Origin: an uncultured Sunxiuqinia sp.
GTDB lineage: Bacteria > Bacteroidota > Bacteroidia > Bacteroidales > Prolixibacteraceae
Assembly: GCF_947495665.1 (NCBI RefSeq)
Contig: NZ_CANLZV010000005.1
Location: 124,001-188,000, forward strand
Direction: 5' to 3'
DNA: 64,000 nt
Below are positions 53,168 to 62,121 of the stretch, one piece after another. The stretch's first letter is position 1. Each line of letters opens with the position of its first letter. A model generated the notes under the pieces. It was given only the letters and a program-made list of their open reading frames with translations. It ran no database searches and was not told the DNA's origin. The position numbers and the translations under genes were made by a program.

Positions 53168-53268
53168 ATCCGTTTTGAATATGAACAAAAGCTTCGGGAA
53201 TAAAGCTAGTGAATAATAATCGCGTATTTTTCACAATCTTATCCTAAGCTCATTCTACTAATTTAGAA

Positions 53269-55194
53269 ATGAGACGGTTTATTTTATTATCAGGACTTCT
53301 GGTGCTCGCTATTGGTGGGCTTTATGCTCAGGAGCACAGTCTTTCGGACACCATTTTGCTGGACGAGGTAAACACCTACGCCACCGTGAAAAAGTACCAG
53401 GCCGGTGCTAAGTTGGAATCCATTTCAAACGAGCAATTGCAATTGTCTTCAGGTGGTGGTCTCGATCAGTTGTTGATGCGTTTTACCCCAATCTATGTAA
53501 AATCCAATGCGGGTGGTTTATCCACCATCCGGTTGCGTGGAACAGCGCCCGACCATACTTCCATAAATTTTGGCGGGCTCAACGTCAATTCCTTAACCCT
53601 GGGGCATAGTAACATGTCGTCGGTGCCCTCGTACCTGTTTGACGGGCTGGATTTGCAATACGGAAGCTCGTCGGCGGTGAACGGGTCAGGGTCGATCGGA
53701 GGAGCCATTTACCTCGGACTAAAAAGTAACTGGACGGATGGGATGAAAGTGCAATCAACCATTACTCAAGGCTCATTTGGAGAGCAGTTGTACGGAGCCA
53801 AAGTATTTGTTGGGAATGGGCGTTGGGAGTCTGTTACCCGCCTGTTTTACTACAAAAAGAAGAATGATTTCCCCTTTGATAATCCGTATACCGGAGATGT
53901 GGAGAACCGTGAGCCGGTAGCTGACCGGCAAAATGGGGCGTCCATTGAAAATAAAGGGCTGGTTCAGGAGCTGAATTACCGGTTCAATTCAAGAGAATTT
54001 ATTAAATCAGCCGTTTGGCTGGAACACGATTGGCACGAAATTCAGCCCAACATGCCAAGCAACCTTCATTATAAAACCACGGAGCAGCTGGATAACAAGC
54101 ATGTGCGGTTTTGGTCGCAGTATGAAAACAACAAACAAAGCTTAAATTACCGTTTGGGAGTTGGTTATGTGCATGATATGCAGGTTTATGACAGCATCGA
54201 TGTGCAACGCATTGGAACCGACCGGTTGGTTTCGGAGTTGGAGGTGAAGCAGGATATTAATTCGAACCTGGGTTACAAGGCCGGGCTAAAGTACAAATAC
54301 ATGGTGCCCGATGTCTATGCCTATTCGGATGAGGTGGTTGATAACGAGCAGCATTTGGATGCTTATGTTTCAGCTTTTGCCACCTTTTGGCACCGATTGA
54401 AATTGACCCTTAACCTGCGGCAGTCGTTTGTTACCGATTTTGATGCTCCTTTTACCCCCTCACTGGGTGCGGAATATCGCCTGTTTACGAATGATTTGTC
54501 GGTTCTGAAACTGACATCCACCCTTGCCCGGAGTTACCGTGTGCCAACCTTCAACGACCGGTATTGGGGAACACAAGGAAATCCCAACCTTAAAGCTGAA
54601 GATGGCATGAATTACGAGCTGGGCTTGAATTACATCTACTGTCGGGATGATTTTCAATCGGACCTGAAGCTGAATGCTTTCTATATGGATGTCAAGAATT
54701 GGATTGAGTGGCGCAACTTTGGAGTTTGGCAGGCGCAAAATCTGATGGAAGTGGTAAGCAAAGGGTTCGAGTTTCAATCCAACACCGATTGGCAGCTGGG
54801 AGACAATCATTTGAACTTTCGGTTGAACTACAATTTCAATCCGGTTGAAGCTGTTGAAAATGTGTCGGAAAGCGGCGTAACGCACCGACAGTTGATTTAC
54901 GTACCCAAACACATGGGCAATGTCTTTTTAAGTTTGAAACGAAAGGCCTGGCTGGTTTATGCTGATGGCGCTTACACGGGTATGCGTTACTCGGATGAAT
55001 TTGGACGTGAAATGGATCCCTATTTCCTGACAAATTGTGGGGTGTCGCGTCAGCTCAAGTTAGGAAAACAAGGGTTTAATCTGTCGTTTTCAGTGGATAA
55101 TTTGCTGGATGTCGATTACCAGAACGAACGTTATTACGCCATGCCTGGGCGAAGTTTTCGCCTGAGTTTGTCTACGAATCTGAATATTATTTAA
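53269..55194 (+). CDS. btuB: TonB-dependent vitamin B12 receptor
   Basis: 641 residues; signal peptide cleaved near LYAQ. The plug domain (about 30-150) contains LSTIRLRGTAPDHTSINFGGLNVNS, and the rest is a 22-strand-type barrel ending in FRLSLSTNLNII. Length and gene context (B12 riboswitch upstream, btuG 18 bases downstream) identify it as BtuB. It passes corrinoids over the outer membrane using TonB energy. Confidence 0.92.
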   Translation: MRRFILLSGLLVLAIGGLYAQEHSLSDTILLDEVNTYATVKKYQAGAKLESISNEQLQLSSGGGLDQLLMRFTPIYVKSNAGGLSTIRLRGTAPDHTSINFGGLNVNSLTLGHSNMSSVPSYLFDGLDLQYGSSSAVNGSGSIGGAIYLGLKSNWTDGMKVQSTITQGSFGEQLYGAKVFVGNGRWESVTRLFYYKKKNDFPFDNPYTGDVENREPVADRQNGASIENKGLVQELNYRFNSREFIKSAVWLEHDWHEIQPNMPSNLHYKTTEQLDNKHVRFWSQYENNKQSLNYRLGVGYVHDMQVYDSIDVQRIGTDRLVSELEVKQDINSNLGYKAGLKYKYMVPDVYAYSDEVVDNEQHLDAYVSAFATFWHRLKLTLNLRQSFVTDFDAPFTPSLGAEYRLFTNDLSVLKLTSTLARSYRVPTFNDRYWGTQGNPNLKAEDGMNYELGLNYIYCRDDFQSDLKLNAFYMDVKNWIEWRNFGVWQAQNLMEVVSKGFEFQSNTDWQLGDNHLNFRLNYNFNPVEAVENVSESGVTHRQLIYVPKHMGNVFLSLKRKAWLVYADGAYTGMRYSDEFGREMDPYFLTNCGVSRQLKLGKQGFNLSFSVDNLLDVDYQNERYYAMPGRSFRLSLSTNLNII

Positions 55195-55212
55195 AATCCA
55201 AAATTATACTTT

Positions 55213-56328
55213 ATGAAAAAATTGTTGAGCTATTTTTCGGTGCTGTTTTTGGCACTGGCTGTTCTGAGTTCTTGCTCTAAAGATGATGAGCCGAAACAAG
55301 ATCCGTTTCCCAGTGAACTGGTGAGGGGCGCTTATATTGTGAATTATGGAGATTATGGTTCGGGTGGAGCCAGCATTTCCAAGTATGATTATGATTCGGA
55401 CAAGTTGACTAATTTCTACTACCAGCAACAGAATGATGAACTGGAATTACTTTCCAATATTCAGTATATGTATCAGTATGATGATCAGGTGTTTTTACTG
55501 GGAAATATGCCGGATCAATTAATTACGGTAAACCCGCTGTTTGAGCAAACAGTGAACGGACTGACGGAGCAGATCGAAAAGCCTCGTGCTTGTGTGGCCA
55601 GCGGCGATTATCTGTATGTTTCATGCTGGAGTGAAAATGCTGATTGGGATTTGATGGCTGATTCGTACATTGCCAAATACAACTTGACTACAGGAACAGT
55701 AGAAGAAACGATCAGTCTTCCTGGCGGTCCTGAAGGCCTTGAAATTGTGAATGGAAAGCTTTATGCCGCATTAAACTTTAAAGATAGTGTGGCGGTAATG
55801 AATCTCGATGATCAGGCTATTTCTTATATTGTTACCCCTGCTGTTAGTTCTTATTTCATAAAAGATCCTAAAGGAAACCTGTATGTTTCTTTGTTGAATA
55901 CATACTCTGATCCTTCCGATCAAACCGGCTTGGGTTATATCAATACGGTAACCAATGAGCTGGAGGAGATTTACCCCTTGAGCGGGGTTAGCACCGAGTA
56001 CGCTTCGATTATGGCGGCAAACAACGATTTTACGAAGATTTACGTTACAGCTGCTTCTTACGTTCAGGATGGGGAGGGCGAATGGAACCTGACTGGATCG
56101 CTATCAGAATTTGATGTGGCCACAAAGACTTTTGGCTCTGATCCATTTATAAGCAATATTTCGGGGGCGAAAGGAGTTTCAGTGAACCCTGTAGACGGCA
56201 AAATTTATGTGTTTGCCGGAGAAAGTGTGACGGGTGCAGGATTGATGAAAATATACAATACTGCAGGCGAACTGTTAAGCACTAAAACTGTAGGGGCTTC
56301 ACCGGCAATGGCGCTTTTTTTAGATTAG
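55213..56328 (+). CDS. btuG: Surface cobalamin-binding lipoprotein, BtuG-like (DUF5074 / YncE-like propeller)
   Basis: 371 residues. Lipobox AVLSSC (Cys about 19), then acidic residues (SKDDE) as in the export signal of Bacteroidetes surface lipoproteins. The body has seven-bladed-propeller repeats (RGAYIVNYGDYGSGGASISKYD, GKLYAALNFKDSVAVMN, GNLYVSLLNTYSD). In Bacteroides, BtuG caps BtuB and binds B12 very tightly. Position 18 bases after btuB strongly supports that role here. A strong terminator follows. Confidence 0.87.
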   Translation: MKKLLSYFSVLFLALAVLSSCSKDDEPKQDPFPSELVRGAYIVNYGDYGSGGASISKYDYDSDKLTNFYYQQQNDELELLSNIQYMYQYDDQVFLLGNMPDQLITVNPLFEQTVNGLTEQIEKPRACVASGDYLYVSCWSENADWDLMADSYIAKYNLTTGTVEETISLPGGPEGLEIVNGKLYAALNFKDSVAVMNLDDQAISYIVTPAVSSYFIKDPKGNLYVSLLNTYSDPSDQTGLGYINTVTNELEEIYPLSGVSTEYASIMAANNDFTKIYVTAASYVQDGEGEWNLTGSLSEFDVATKTFGSDPFISNISGAKGVSVNPVDGKIYVFAGESVTGAGLMKIYNTAGELLSTKTVGASPAMALFLD

Positions 56329-56374
56329 AATAGATAGATGCAACTTGTTAAGAAAATCAGGTAGTTGTGTTGAG

Positions 56375-56415
56375 CAAGAGGGGACTGGAACAGCAGTCTG
56401 CCTCTTGTTTTGTTT
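56375..56415 (+). terminator. Strong intrinsic terminator after btuG
   Basis: CAAGAGG (56375-56381) pairs with CCTCTTG (56401-56407) and an inner GACTG / CAGTC stem (56383-56387 / 56394-56398); TTTTGTTT follows. It separates the transport genes from the cob synthesis genes. Confidence 0.82.
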
Positions 56416-56472
56416 AAACTGATCTTACCAAACAGGCAAATAGAACGTTTTAAGTTCAAAAACGAATAGGCT

Positions 56473-56991
56473 ATGGCAACAATTACATTGATAACAGGAG
56501 GTGTCCGATCGGGAAAAAGCAGTTTTGCCCAACAGCTGGCGGAGGCGCAATCCGAATCGCCGGTTTATCTGGCAACAGCCCGCATTTGGGACGAAGATTT
56601 TGCCCAGCGGGTGAAGCGGCATCAAAGCGACCGGGATGGCCGATGGCAGACCCTGGAGGAGGAAAAGCTCTTGTCAAGGCATGACTTGACGGGGAAAACG
56701 GTTTTATTGGATTGCATCACCTTGTGGCTGACCAACTTTTTCCACGACAATGACTATCAGCTTGAAGTGGCCATGGAAGCGGCTAAAGCGGAATGGACCA
56801 AGTTTGTCAAGCAAGATATGAACCTGTTGGTAGTGAGCAACGAGCTGGGCATGGGGGTTCATCCTGAAAATGAAATGGCCCGCAAGTTTGCCGACCTGCA
56901 AGGCTGGATAAACCAGTTTATTGCCCAACAAGCCGATACGGTTTACCTGATGGTTTCCGGTATTCCAGTCAAAATAAAGGAAGGCGCATAA
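56473..56991 (+). CDS. cobU: Adenosylcobinamide kinase / adenosylcobinamide-phosphate guanylyltransferase
   Basis: 172 residues. P-loop GGVRSGKSSFAQ, then TARIWDEDFAQRVKRHQSDRDGRW with the guanylylated His, and LLDCITLWLTNFF, all typical of CobU. It phosphorylates adenosylcobinamide and transfers GMP to it. First gene of a six-gene nucleotide-loop-assembly set. No riboswitch lies directly upstream; it may rely on readthrough past the terminator or its own promoter. Confidence 0.94.
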   Translation: MATITLITGGVRSGKSSFAQQLAEAQSESPVYLATARIWDEDFAQRVKRHQSDRDGRWQTLEEEKLLSRHDLTGKTVLLDCITLWLTNFFHDNDYQLEVAMEAAKAEWTKFVKQDMNLLVVSNELGMGVHPENEMARKFADLQGWINQFIAQQADTVYLMVSGIPVKIKEGA

Positions 56992-57066
56992 GGCGCTTTG
57001 TGTGAACCATTGACTGGCGACGAATAGATATGTTTACTGAATGAGAATCTCTAATTTTAGCAACAA

Positions 57067-58077
57067 ATGACCCTAAATTTAAAAGACCAATTACAACATA
57101 AAATCGACCTGAAAACCAAACCACATGGTGCTTTAGGACAGTTGGAAAGCATTGCTTTACAGCTGGGGTTGATTCAGAACACCCTTTCACCCAAACTGGA
57201 AAAACCAAGCTTGCTTGTGTTTGCTGCCGACCACGGACTGGCCGATGAAGGCGTGAGCCCTTATCCGAAGGAAGTGACCTGGCAAATGGTGATGAACTTT
57301 TGTGGAGGCGGAGCAGCCATCAATGTGTTTTGTAAGCAAAATGGCATTGATTTGAAGGTGATTGATGCCGGGGTGGATTATGATTTTCCTGCGGAACTTC
57401 CGATTACCAATGCTAAAATAGCTCGCGGATCCAGGAACATGATGAACGAACCTGCCATGAGCCTGGAAGAATGTAAGCTGGCTATGCAGCGTGGTGCTCA
57501 ATTCGTAAAAAAGGAGGCTGAAGCGGGATGCAATACCATCGGATTTGGAGAAATGGGCATTGGCAATACTTCGCCATCGTCGTTGTTGATGCATCGTTTT
57601 ATGAAACTTCCCATTGAGCAGTGCACCGGCAAAGGAGCAGGAATGACCGGCGATAAACTGGACCATAAAACAGCCATTTTGAAGGCGGTTTCTGAAAAGT
57701 ATAACCCTCAGTCGGCCCTGGAAACTCTGGCTACTTTTGGCGGGCTGGAAATTGCCATGATGGTGGGAGCCATTCTGGAAGCCCGCAAGCTTGGTATGGT
57801 CATCCTGATTGATGGATTTATTGCAACTTCGGCCACCTTAACGGCCATTCAGTTTGATGAGTCGGTTCGTGAAAACTGTATTTTTTGTCATGCTTCTGAA
57901 GAACAAGGTCACCAGTTGGTTCTCAACTTCCTGCAAGCCAGGCCGGTGTTGAGCCTGGGCATGCGCTTGGGCGAAGGATCGGGAGCAGCAGTAGCCTTTC
58001 CGGTTATTCGGGCGGCAGCTACTTTCTTAAATGAAATGGCTAGCTTTGAGGATGCCGGAGTTTCGAATAAAGCGTAG
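57067..58077 (+). CDS. cobT: Nicotinate-nucleotide-dimethylbenzimidazole phosphoribosyltransferase
   Basis: 336 residues. Conserved KTKPHGALGQLE, FAADHGLADEGVSPYP, TIGFGEMGIGNTSPSS and the C-terminal LGMRLGEGSGAAVAFP with the catalytic Glu. It activates the lower-ligand base (5,6-dimethylbenzimidazole or an analogue) to its alpha-ribotide. Lower-ligand choice cannot be told from this sequence. Gap of 75 bases after cobU. Confidence 0.95.
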   Translation: MTLNLKDQLQHKIDLKTKPHGALGQLESIALQLGLIQNTLSPKLEKPSLLVFAADHGLADEGVSPYPKEVTWQMVMNFCGGGAAINVFCKQNGIDLKVIDAGVDYDFPAELPITNAKIARGSRNMMNEPAMSLEECKLAMQRGAQFVKKEAEAGCNTIGFGEMGIGNTSPSSLLMHRFMKLPIEQCTGKGAGMTGDKLDHKTAILKAVSEKYNPQSALETLATFGGLEIAMMVGAILEARKLGMVILIDGFIATSATLTAIQFDESVRENCIFCHASEEQGHQLVLNFLQARPVLSLGMRLGEGSGAAVAFPVIRAAATFLNEMASFEDAGVSNKA

Positions 58078-58200
58078 CAGAAGAGCAGAGAGCCAGGGGA
58101 TAGCGTTGGGATCGCAGACCGAAGGTTGAAACTTGAACTTAAGGGCTTTTCTTACGGAACTCGAAGTTGTCTGAAAATCTAATATCCAAAGTCTTGAATA

Positions 58201-58953
58201 ATGAAAGAGCAAGTCAACCTGTTTTTAACAGCAGTCATGTTTTATAGCCGGATTCCGGTGCCTCGAAACCTGCCATTCTCCAATGAGCGGCTGAATCGCT
58301 CTACCCGCTATTTCCCTCTGATTGGATGGATTATCGGTGGCATTGGGGCTGCGGTATGCTATGGGTTAAGCTTGTTCCTGCCATTTCAACTGGCTGTTTT
58401 TATGAGTATGCTGGCGACCATTTTTGCAACGGGCGCTTTTCATGAAGATGGCTTTGCCGATTTTTGCGACGGCTTTGGAGGCGGTTATACCCGCGAAAAG
58501 ATTTTCACCATCATGAAAGACAGCCGCATCGGAACCTATGGCACAGTGGGACTGATTGGCATGTTGGGAACCAAGTTTCTGGCCTTGCAATGTCTTTCAG
58601 CCCAAATGATTTTGCTGGCCTTGGTTGCTGGCCATGCTTTTAGCCGGCTGATGCCTGTCATCATCATTTTTACCAGCTGGTACTCGCGCGAAGATGAATT
58701 GAGTAAAACCAAGCCCATTGGCAAGCGGGGCAAGAATGCAGACCTGATTTTGGCCGTACTTTTTGGTTTGTTGCCTGCTGCTTTTTTACCGTGGCAACTC
58801 ATGGCGGTTGCTCTTCCGGTTTCATTGCTGATTACTTTTCAGTTCAAAAAGTACATTGAACGTAAGGTTGGAGGTTATACGGGCGACTGTCTGGGATCAC
58901 TTCAACAGATGATTGAAGTGGTTTTTTACCTGTGTCTGCTGGCTGTTTTGTAA
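58201..58953 (+). CDS. cobS: Adenosylcobinamide-GDP ribazoletransferase (cobalamin synthase)
   Basis: 250 residues with about 6 membrane spans. Metal-binding block HEDGFADFCDGFGGGYTREKIF followed by MKDSRIGTYG are the CobS signatures. It joins adenosylcobinamide-GDP and alpha-ribazole (phosphate) at the inner membrane. Preceded by a 123-bp gap with nothing recognised; cobC follows 10 bases after its stop. Confidence 0.94.
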   Translation: MKEQVNLFLTAVMFYSRIPVPRNLPFSNERLNRSTRYFPLIGWIIGGIGAAVCYGLSLFLPFQLAVFMSMLATIFATGAFHEDGFADFCDGFGGGYTREKIFTIMKDSRIGTYGTVGLIGMLGTKFLALQCLSAQMILLALVAGHAFSRLMPVIIIFTSWYSREDELSKTKPIGKRGKNADLILAVLFGLLPAAFLPWQLMAVALPVSLLITFQFKKYIERKVGGYTGDCLGSLQQMIEVVFYLCLLAVL

Positions 58954-58963
58954 GCTGTTAGAG

Positions 58964-59503
58964 ATGAAACTCATTGCAATCCGACATACCCGTGTGGCTG
59001 TTTCTGCTGGAATTTGCTACGGACAAACCGATGTGCCTTTGGCTGATTCGTACCGGGAAGAATTGAGCGAGGTACAGGCAGCTACCGCCGGACTAAAGGT
59101 CGATGCGGTGTTTTCAAGTCCGCTAAGCCGTTGCCAGACATTGGCCAAGGCGGTATTTGCTCATCATCCCATTGTCCAGGACGATCGGTTGAAAGAAATG
59201 AACTTTGGACAGTGGGAAATGCAATCTTGGGATACGATTTATACCACACCGGAAGGCAGGCATTGGATGGATCATTATCAGGAATTGCCAACAGCGGGAG
59301 GTGAGTCTTTACCGGAATTGCATCAGCGTGTGGCTGATTTTGTCCATGAACTCAGTCGATCAACCCACAAACGTGTGGCTGTTGTAACGCACGCCGGGGT
59401 TATTCGGCTGTTAAAATCCATGCTGGAAAACCAATCCATGGAGGCTGTTTTTTCCAACTTTGCACCATCGTATGGTGGTGTTTATGAATTTGAAATCAAA
59501 TGA
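58964..59503 (+). CDS. cobC: Alpha-ribazole phosphatase (histidine phosphatase family)
   Basis: 179 residues from the ATG at 58964 (MKLIAIRHTRV); upstream in-frame ATG at 58913 would overlap cobS by 41 bases. RHT in place of the usual RHG motif is common in CobC, and VDAVFSSPLSRCQTLA and VVTHAGVIRLLK are further family blocks. It removes the 5'-phosphate of alpha-ribazole phosphate, or of adenosylcobalamin 5'-phosphate. ATGA overlap with cobQ. Confidence 0.9.
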   Translation: MKLIAIRHTRVAVSAGICYGQTDVPLADSYREELSEVQAATAGLKVDAVFSSPLSRCQTLAKAVFAHHPIVQDDRLKEMNFGQWEMQSWDTIYTTPEGRHWMDHYQELPTAGGESLPELHQRVADFVHELSRSTHKRVAVVTHAGVIRLLKSMLENQSMEAVFSNFAPSYGGVYEFEIK

Positions 59504-60993
59504 AACACATACAAAAGCTCAAGCCCATCCTGTTTGTCGGGACGGGTTCCGATGTTGGTAAATCGGTAATTAATGCGGCCTTCTGCCGTATCTTCAAGCA
59601 GGACGGCTATGCTCCGGCGCCGTTTAAAGCGCAAAACATGTCGTTGAACTCTTACGCCAGCGAAGAAGGGCTGGAGCTGGGACGTGCGCAGGCCGTACAA
59701 GCCGAAGCCTGCGGTATTCCCTGCCTGAGTGCGATGAATCCCATCTTACTGAAACCCACCAGTGCTAAAAGTGCACAGATCGTTTTAAACGGGAAACCGA
59801 TGGGTGACCAGTCGGCCCGGGAGTATTTTCTGAAAACCGACCGTGATTTTCTCTTTGCTGAAGCGATGAAAGCCTGGCAATCCTTAAACGAACAATACAA
59901 TCCCATTGTGATGGAGGGGGCGGGAAGCATTTCGGAAGTTAACCTTTGGGACAAAGACATTACCAATATGCGGGTGGCGCTCGAAACCGGGGCACCAACC
60001 ATTCTGATTGCCGACATTGATCGGGGAGGCGTGTTTGGAAGTGTTTATGGTACCATCAAGCTATTGCCCGAAGCCGAACGGAAATTGATCAAAGGTATTC
60101 TGATCAATAAATTCCGGGGAGATATCAGTTTGTTTGACGAAGGACGAACCATGCTGGAGGAATTGACCGGAGTTCCGGTGATCGGTGTGGTTCCTTACTT
60201 TAACGATATTCATGTGGAGCAGGAGGACAGCGTAGTGATTGACTATAAACGCGGAAGCACAGAAGCCGGAAAAATTAATGTGGCCGTGGTATTACTGCGT
60301 CACATGAGCAACTTTACCGATTTTCACATGCTCGAGCGCATGCCGGATGTCAACTTGTACTATTCGGCCAATGCAGCCGAGATTGCCAAGGCGGATATCG
60401 TGCTGGTTCCCGGGTCGAAAAATACCATTTCCGATTTAATACACTTGCGCGAGCGGGGACTGGTCAAAGCAATCATCCAGGCCTCGGAAGCTGGCAAAGG
60501 CGTGTATGGCATTTGTGGGGGCTACCAAATTTTGGGCGAAGAAATTCGTGATCCAGATCATGTTGAAGGCGATGTGGAAACTATGCCTGGATTGGGATTG
60601 TTGCCGGTAATTACCACACTGAGCAAAGAAAAAAGGACCGAACAAACCCGCTTTCGTTTTCAGAATCGGGCCGAAGTTTGCTCGGGCTACGAAATTCACA
60701 TGGGGCAAACCCGGCGCATGGGAGCAGAGTCGCTATGTCGCCTGGAGGATGGAACAGAGGATGGTTGTATGGTTTCGCCTAAGTTGTGGGGAACCTATTT
60801 ACACGGAATTCTGGATAACAAAACGGTGATAGAAGCCCTACTCGAGGCGAATGGCCTGCAGGCCGATGTGGCCGAGTTTGATTACGCTGCTTTCAAAGAG
60901 GAACAGTACGACAAGCTGGCCGATCATGTGCGGGCTTGTGTCGATATGGATTACCTGTATTCAGTGATGAAGTATAACATGAAAAAGAAATGA
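59500..60993 (+). CDS. cobQ: Adenosylcobyric acid synthase (glutamine-hydrolysing)
   Basis: 497 residues. N-terminal ATP site GTGSDVGKSVINAAFCR, then PFKAQNMSLNSY and VMEGAGSISEVNL, both typical of CobQ. Class I amidotransferase domain at the C-terminal end with the nucleophile in GICGGYQILGEEI and His in GTYLHGILDN. It amidates four side chains of adenosylcobyrinic acid a,c-diamide. As no ring-synthesis genes are here, its presence suggests import of incomplete corrinoids, or ring synthesis genes elsewhere. Confidence 0.95.
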   Translation: MKHIQKLKPILFVGTGSDVGKSVINAAFCRIFKQDGYAPAPFKAQNMSLNSYASEEGLELGRAQAVQAEACGIPCLSAMNPILLKPTSAKSAQIVLNGKPMGDQSAREYFLKTDRDFLFAEAMKAWQSLNEQYNPIVMEGAGSISEVNLWDKDITNMRVALETGAPTILIADIDRGGVFGSVYGTIKLLPEAERKLIKGILINKFRGDISLFDEGRTMLEELTGVPVIGVVPYFNDIHVEQEDSVVIDYKRGSTEAGKINVAVVLLRHMSNFTDFHMLERMPDVNLYYSANAAEIAKADIVLVPGSKNTISDLIHLRERGLVKAIIQASEAGKGVYGICGGYQILGEEIRDPDHVEGDVETMPGLGLLPVITTLSKEKRTEQTRFRFQNRAEVCSGYEIHMGQTRRMGAESLCRLEDGTEDGCMVSPKLWGTYLHGILDNKTVIEALLEANGLQADVAEFDYAAFKEEQYDKLADHVRACVDMDYLYSVMKYNMKKK

Positions 60994-60998
60994 GCGTC

Positions 60999-61058
60999 AT
61001 CCTGAACTTGTTTCAGGATATGCATTACTAGCAGGCAGGTCCCGAAATGAGTTCGGGA
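60999..61058. repeat. Pair of short palindromes of REP type
   Basis: Two hairpin-forming units: ATCCTGAA / TTCAGGAT (60999-61006 / 61012-61019) and TCCCGAA / TTCGGGA (61040-61046 / 61052-61058), in the cobQ-cbiB gap. Similar TCATCCTGAACTTGTTTCAGGAT units are scattered in other genomes I have seen. No T-run follows. Confidence 0.6.
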
Positions 61059-61090
61059 TAACTCGTAATTAAAAACATGGCTATTATTTT

Positions 61091-62032
61091 ATGGATAATT
61101 TTTTCTTGATCATACTTCCCCTGCTCATTGGTTTCGCGCTCGATAGCCTGTTGGGTGATCCCCGGTGGTTGCCGCATCCCATTCGTTTGTTTGGCTGGCT
61201 GATCAGCTGGTTCGAAAAGCGGTTCAACCGCGGAGATTATCGCAGGCTGAAAGGGGCGCTTACGTCCGGCTTTTTGGTGGGTGGTACCTGGCTAATCCTA
61301 TTTTTGTTGTTTCGTTGGCTGGAGGCTTTTCCAGTGGTTTATTGGGTGGTGGCATCAGTCGCTGTCTTTTTCGGGTTGGCTAACCGGAGTCTGATTGTTG
61401 AATCGTGGCTGGTGATCCGGGCCTTGAAAACCGAAGGACTGGAAGCCGGGCGCAAACAACTCAGTTTCATTGTGGGGCGCGATACTTCCCAACTGAATGA
61501 GCAGCAAATTCGCACGGCTGTGTTGGAAACCATGGCCGAAAACCTGAGCGACGGGGTGATTGCACCCCTGTTTTTTTATGCTTTAGGCGGTGTTCCTGCG
61601 CTTTTTGCTTTTAAAATGGCCAGTACCCTCGACTCGATGATTGCTTACAAAAATGTGCGTTATAAGGCCTATGGCTGGTTTGCCGCCCGCTTGGATGACC
61701 TGCTTAATTTTGTTCCCGCCCGTTTAACAGCCCTGTTGATGGTACTGGTGAGTTTTAGTCCGGGTGGTTTGATACATGTTTTTCGGTATGGCCATCAACA
61801 TGCCAGCCCCAACGCAGGGTATCCGGAAGCTGCCTTAGCCGGAATTCTGAAATGCCGCTTTGGAGGCCCCAATGTTTATCATGGGCGGTTGGTGGACAAA
61901 CCCTTCATCGGACATTATGAAAAACCAATTGCAGACCGTGACTTTTGGCTGACGGCCCTTGTCAATATTGCATCTGCGTTGCTGATGGCCGGGGGAATTG
62001 TGCTTTTGATGTTACTTAAGCTAAATGCCTGA
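61091..62032 (+). CDS. cbiB: Adenosylcobinamide-phosphate synthase
   Basis: 313 residues with about 5-6 membrane spans. LLIGFALDSLLGDPRWLPHPIRLFGWLI is the hallmark, with RDTSQLNEQQIRTAVLETMAENLSDGVIAPLFFYALGG and SPNAGYPEAALAGIL. It links adenosylcobyric acid to (R)-1-amino-2-propanol phosphate. The enzyme making that donor (CobD) is not in the window. 97-bp gap after cobQ with two palindromes. Confidence 0.94.
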   Translation: MDNFFLIILPLLIGFALDSLLGDPRWLPHPIRLFGWLISWFEKRFNRGDYRRLKGALTSGFLVGGTWLILFLLFRWLEAFPVVYWVVASVAVFFGLANRSLIVESWLVIRALKTEGLEAGRKQLSFIVGRDTSQLNEQQIRTAVLETMAENLSDGVIAPLFFYALGGVPALFAFKMASTLDSMIAYKNVRYKAYGWFAARLDDLLNFVPARLTALLMVLVSFSPGGLIHVFRYGHQHASPNAGYPEAALAGILKCRFGGPNVYHGRLVDKPFIGHYEKPIADRDFWLTALVNIASALLMAGGIVLLMLLKLNA

Positions 62033-62121
62033 TGTTTTTCCATGACTAAAAGAATTGTTTCGCTTTTCTCCTAAACTTTGGATATTGTGTATCTTGCCGT
62101 CGGTTGATCAAAGACTGAATC

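Larger units (their letters stand above)
52920..53268 (+). other. Non-coding gap carrying the second cobalamin leader
   Basis: 349 bp between the porin-like gene and btuB: a -7 element at 52983, riboswitch at about 52995-53167, and a 100-base tail to the ATG. No terminator was seen for the porin gene, so readthrough from the first operon is possible. Confidence 0.7.
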
